DNA of 64,000 nucleotides from Utricularia gibba. Its lineage: Eukaryota > Streptophyta > Magnoliopsida > Lamiales > Lentibulariaceae. Of this stretch, positions 62,597 to 64,000 are shown one piece after another. The position numbers were made by a program, and so were the translations under genes. The notes under the pieces are model-generated. The model had not been told where the DNA came from and did not search any database. It saw only the letters and a program-made list of their open reading frames with translations. Every line of letters begins with the position of its first letter. Position 1 is the first letter of the stretch. The stretch lies in NCBI GenBank assembly GCA_002189035.1, contig NEEC01000018.1:1302001-1366000 (forward strand), written 5' to 3'.

Positions 62597-64000
62597 ATGG
62601 CGGTGGTTTCGTCTTCTGTCGGAGGCGCTACTATTTCAAGCCAGTTCATTCAATTCTCAGGTCTCCGGAAGTCACTTCTTAAGCTCTACAGCTCCAATTC
62701 CACCTCTACTCAATCGTTACTCTTAAACGTTCATTCGCATGTGCGCCTCGCCTCAGCTGTGAAAGGGTGCGGTGGTGTTGCAACCATGGCTGGCTTTGGA
62801 AAGGTCACTCGCATTTTCCAACTTTTGGGAAATAATTAAGAATTGCTTACTCGAAATATCTTTGAAGAATTGAAGATTTTCAATTCTGATTCTACTTCTC
62901 TTCGTATTGCAGTTTATCGTTGGTGGAAATTGGAAATGTGTAAGTATTGGTTTTGATTAATAGTTTCTCTTTCTGTGTGCCAGAAGAAAGGAACTGAACT
63001 TTTTTCTGGTGTGGGGTATTCTTACACCGTTGTAGTTGATGTTTTTCCATATTCTTGGAATGCATGTGCGATGATACACAGAATGGAACCAAAGAGTCCA
63101 TCAGCAAGCTTGTCTCTGAGCTGATCAACGCGGCGTTGGAATCTGATGTTGGGTTAGTTGTCTGCTAGGTGGCCCATTTTCTTTAGTTCTGCATATTTTT
63201 GGAGGTGACATTTTCGATAGCTGTAGAATCTCATTTTTTAATCGTTAACCATGACAGGTGTTGTTGTAGCACTTCCCTTTGTCTTCATTGATCAAGCAAA
63301 CAGCTCACTAACTAGTAAGATTGAAGTAGCTGCTCAGAATTGTTGGACCGGAAAGGGTGGCGCATTTGCTGGAGAAATTAGGTTCGTCCATCAGAGTGCC
63401 ACTCTTGTTTCAATGCTGTAGTTGGAAATTATGACGAACAAAGAGAAACTCTGCATGAGCAGTGTCGAACAAATAATAGATCTTGGATGCAGCTGGGTTG
63501 TTGTGGGGCACTCCGAGAGGAGCATATCATCGCAGAAGATGATCAAGTGGGGAAATATGCTTTTATCTTTCATCCTTTGTTTTTCTTTTTATCATTCGGT
63601 GAAAGTTAAAAAATCTTTTTAATTCTTGCTGCATGTGCTGTTTTGAATACTTGATCGTCACCTGTAATTAAATTCACAGTTCATTGGTAGGAAGGCTTCT
63701 TATGTCTTGAGCCAAGGTCTAGGAAGCATAGCTTGCATTGGAGAGTTGCTTGAAGAGAGAGAAGCTGGGAAAACTTTTGAAGTCTGTTACCAGCAACTGA
63801 GAGCATATGCTGGTATATTTATTAAGTATGACCCCACTTTCCGCATTGGTGAAATTATTACTGCCGGTTCATACTATAGGGATTGTCTTTTCTTTCTTTG
63901 TTCTGAATGTACTAATCCGTGTGAATTTTTCACTCATTTACCTTTATAAAGATGCGGTTCCAAGTTGGGATAAGATTGTGATAGCCTGTGAGCCAGTTTG
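62597..64000 (+). CDS. Plastid triosephosphate isomerase, 5' part, with frame breaks
   Basis: TPI interconverts dihydroxyacetone phosphate and glyceraldehyde 3-phosphate in the Calvin cycle and glycolysis. Exons 62597-62803, 62913-62939, 63082-63152, 63258-63381, 63463-63546, 63680-63812 and 63952 onward are seen; the 3' end is beyond the window. Residues 1-60 form a plastid transit peptide, then ATMAGFGKFIVGGNWKCNGT with the catalytic Lys. Later come GCSWVVVGHSER with the electrophilic His, and IVIACEPV containing the catalytic Glu; Cys replaces the usual Tyr before it. Two joints fail. The exon 3 end has one extra G (GTTGGGTTAG), so its only GT donor leaves the wrong phase. Exon 5 lacks one base after GHSER: its length is 84 where phase requires 85. 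Both look like one-base errors in an otherwise normal gene. Confidence 0.92.

Overview
The window is nuclear DNA from a flowering plant, most likely a eudicot. Every confident gene has plant-type GT-AG introns and the best match I can recall is a plant family member. Intergenic DNA is very AT-rich and carries small non-autonomous transposon-like elements. About 20 genes in 64 kb points to a compact genome. I cannot name the species. All calls come from reading translated exons and splice sites by eye; no search was run.

Layout: gamma-COP 3' part (1-3159, +); BTB/POZ protein (3676-5202, +); coding-like but unassigned minus-strand segments (5383-6589); NFD6-like mitochondrial/plastid protein (7313-6590, -); mitochondrial ribosomal protein L27 (7948-8609, +); a 5 kb AT-rich gap with transposon-like elements; CIB/BEE-type bHLH factor (13753-15050, +); Sec14-nodulin phosphatidylinositol transfer protein (16138-18928, +); group-S bZIP factor (20451-20849, +) with a conserved sucrose-control uORF (20233-20358); eIF6 (24774-23092, -); RING-finger protein (26714-28205, +); Y-S-K dehydrin (28762-29256, +); an unidentified transcription unit (about 29407-30330); BEL1-like homeodomain protein (32521-30504, -); a 4 kb AT-rich gap; V-ATPase subunit a (42499-37125, -); FGGY/ribulokinase-like XK-1 (43805-46044, +); class-A GATA factor (49209-50285, +); a 3 kb gap with a terminal-inverted-repeat element; UFD1 (55937-53648, -); proline-rich Ole e 1-type cell-wall protein (58295-57169, -); XAP5/XCT (62279-59973, -); plastid triosephosphate isomerase 5' part (62597 to the window end, +).

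These are mostly housekeeping and regulatory genes and form no operon-like pathway. From memory, the gene set resembles two Arabidopsis segments, around At2g21xxx (VHA-a2, XK-1, UFD1, PRP2, XCT, plastid TPI, a dehydrin) and At4g34xxx (gamma-COP, CIB1, COW1, bZIP11, BLH6, GATA3). The window therefore looks like the unfractionated form of a block that Arabidopsis duplicated and partly lost.

The most striking anomaly is a set of one-base reading-frame breaks in otherwise well-conserved genes: BTB, VHA-a (with a nonsense codon and a changed C-terminal tail), XK-1 and TPI (two). Their spread over unrelated genes suggests base-level assembly errors, although VHA-a could be a decaying paralogue. I found no tRNA, rRNA or CRISPR array, and no clear new biological system. 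The best leads for something undescribed are the unassigned minus-strand segments at 5383-6630 and the transcription unit at 29407-30330.
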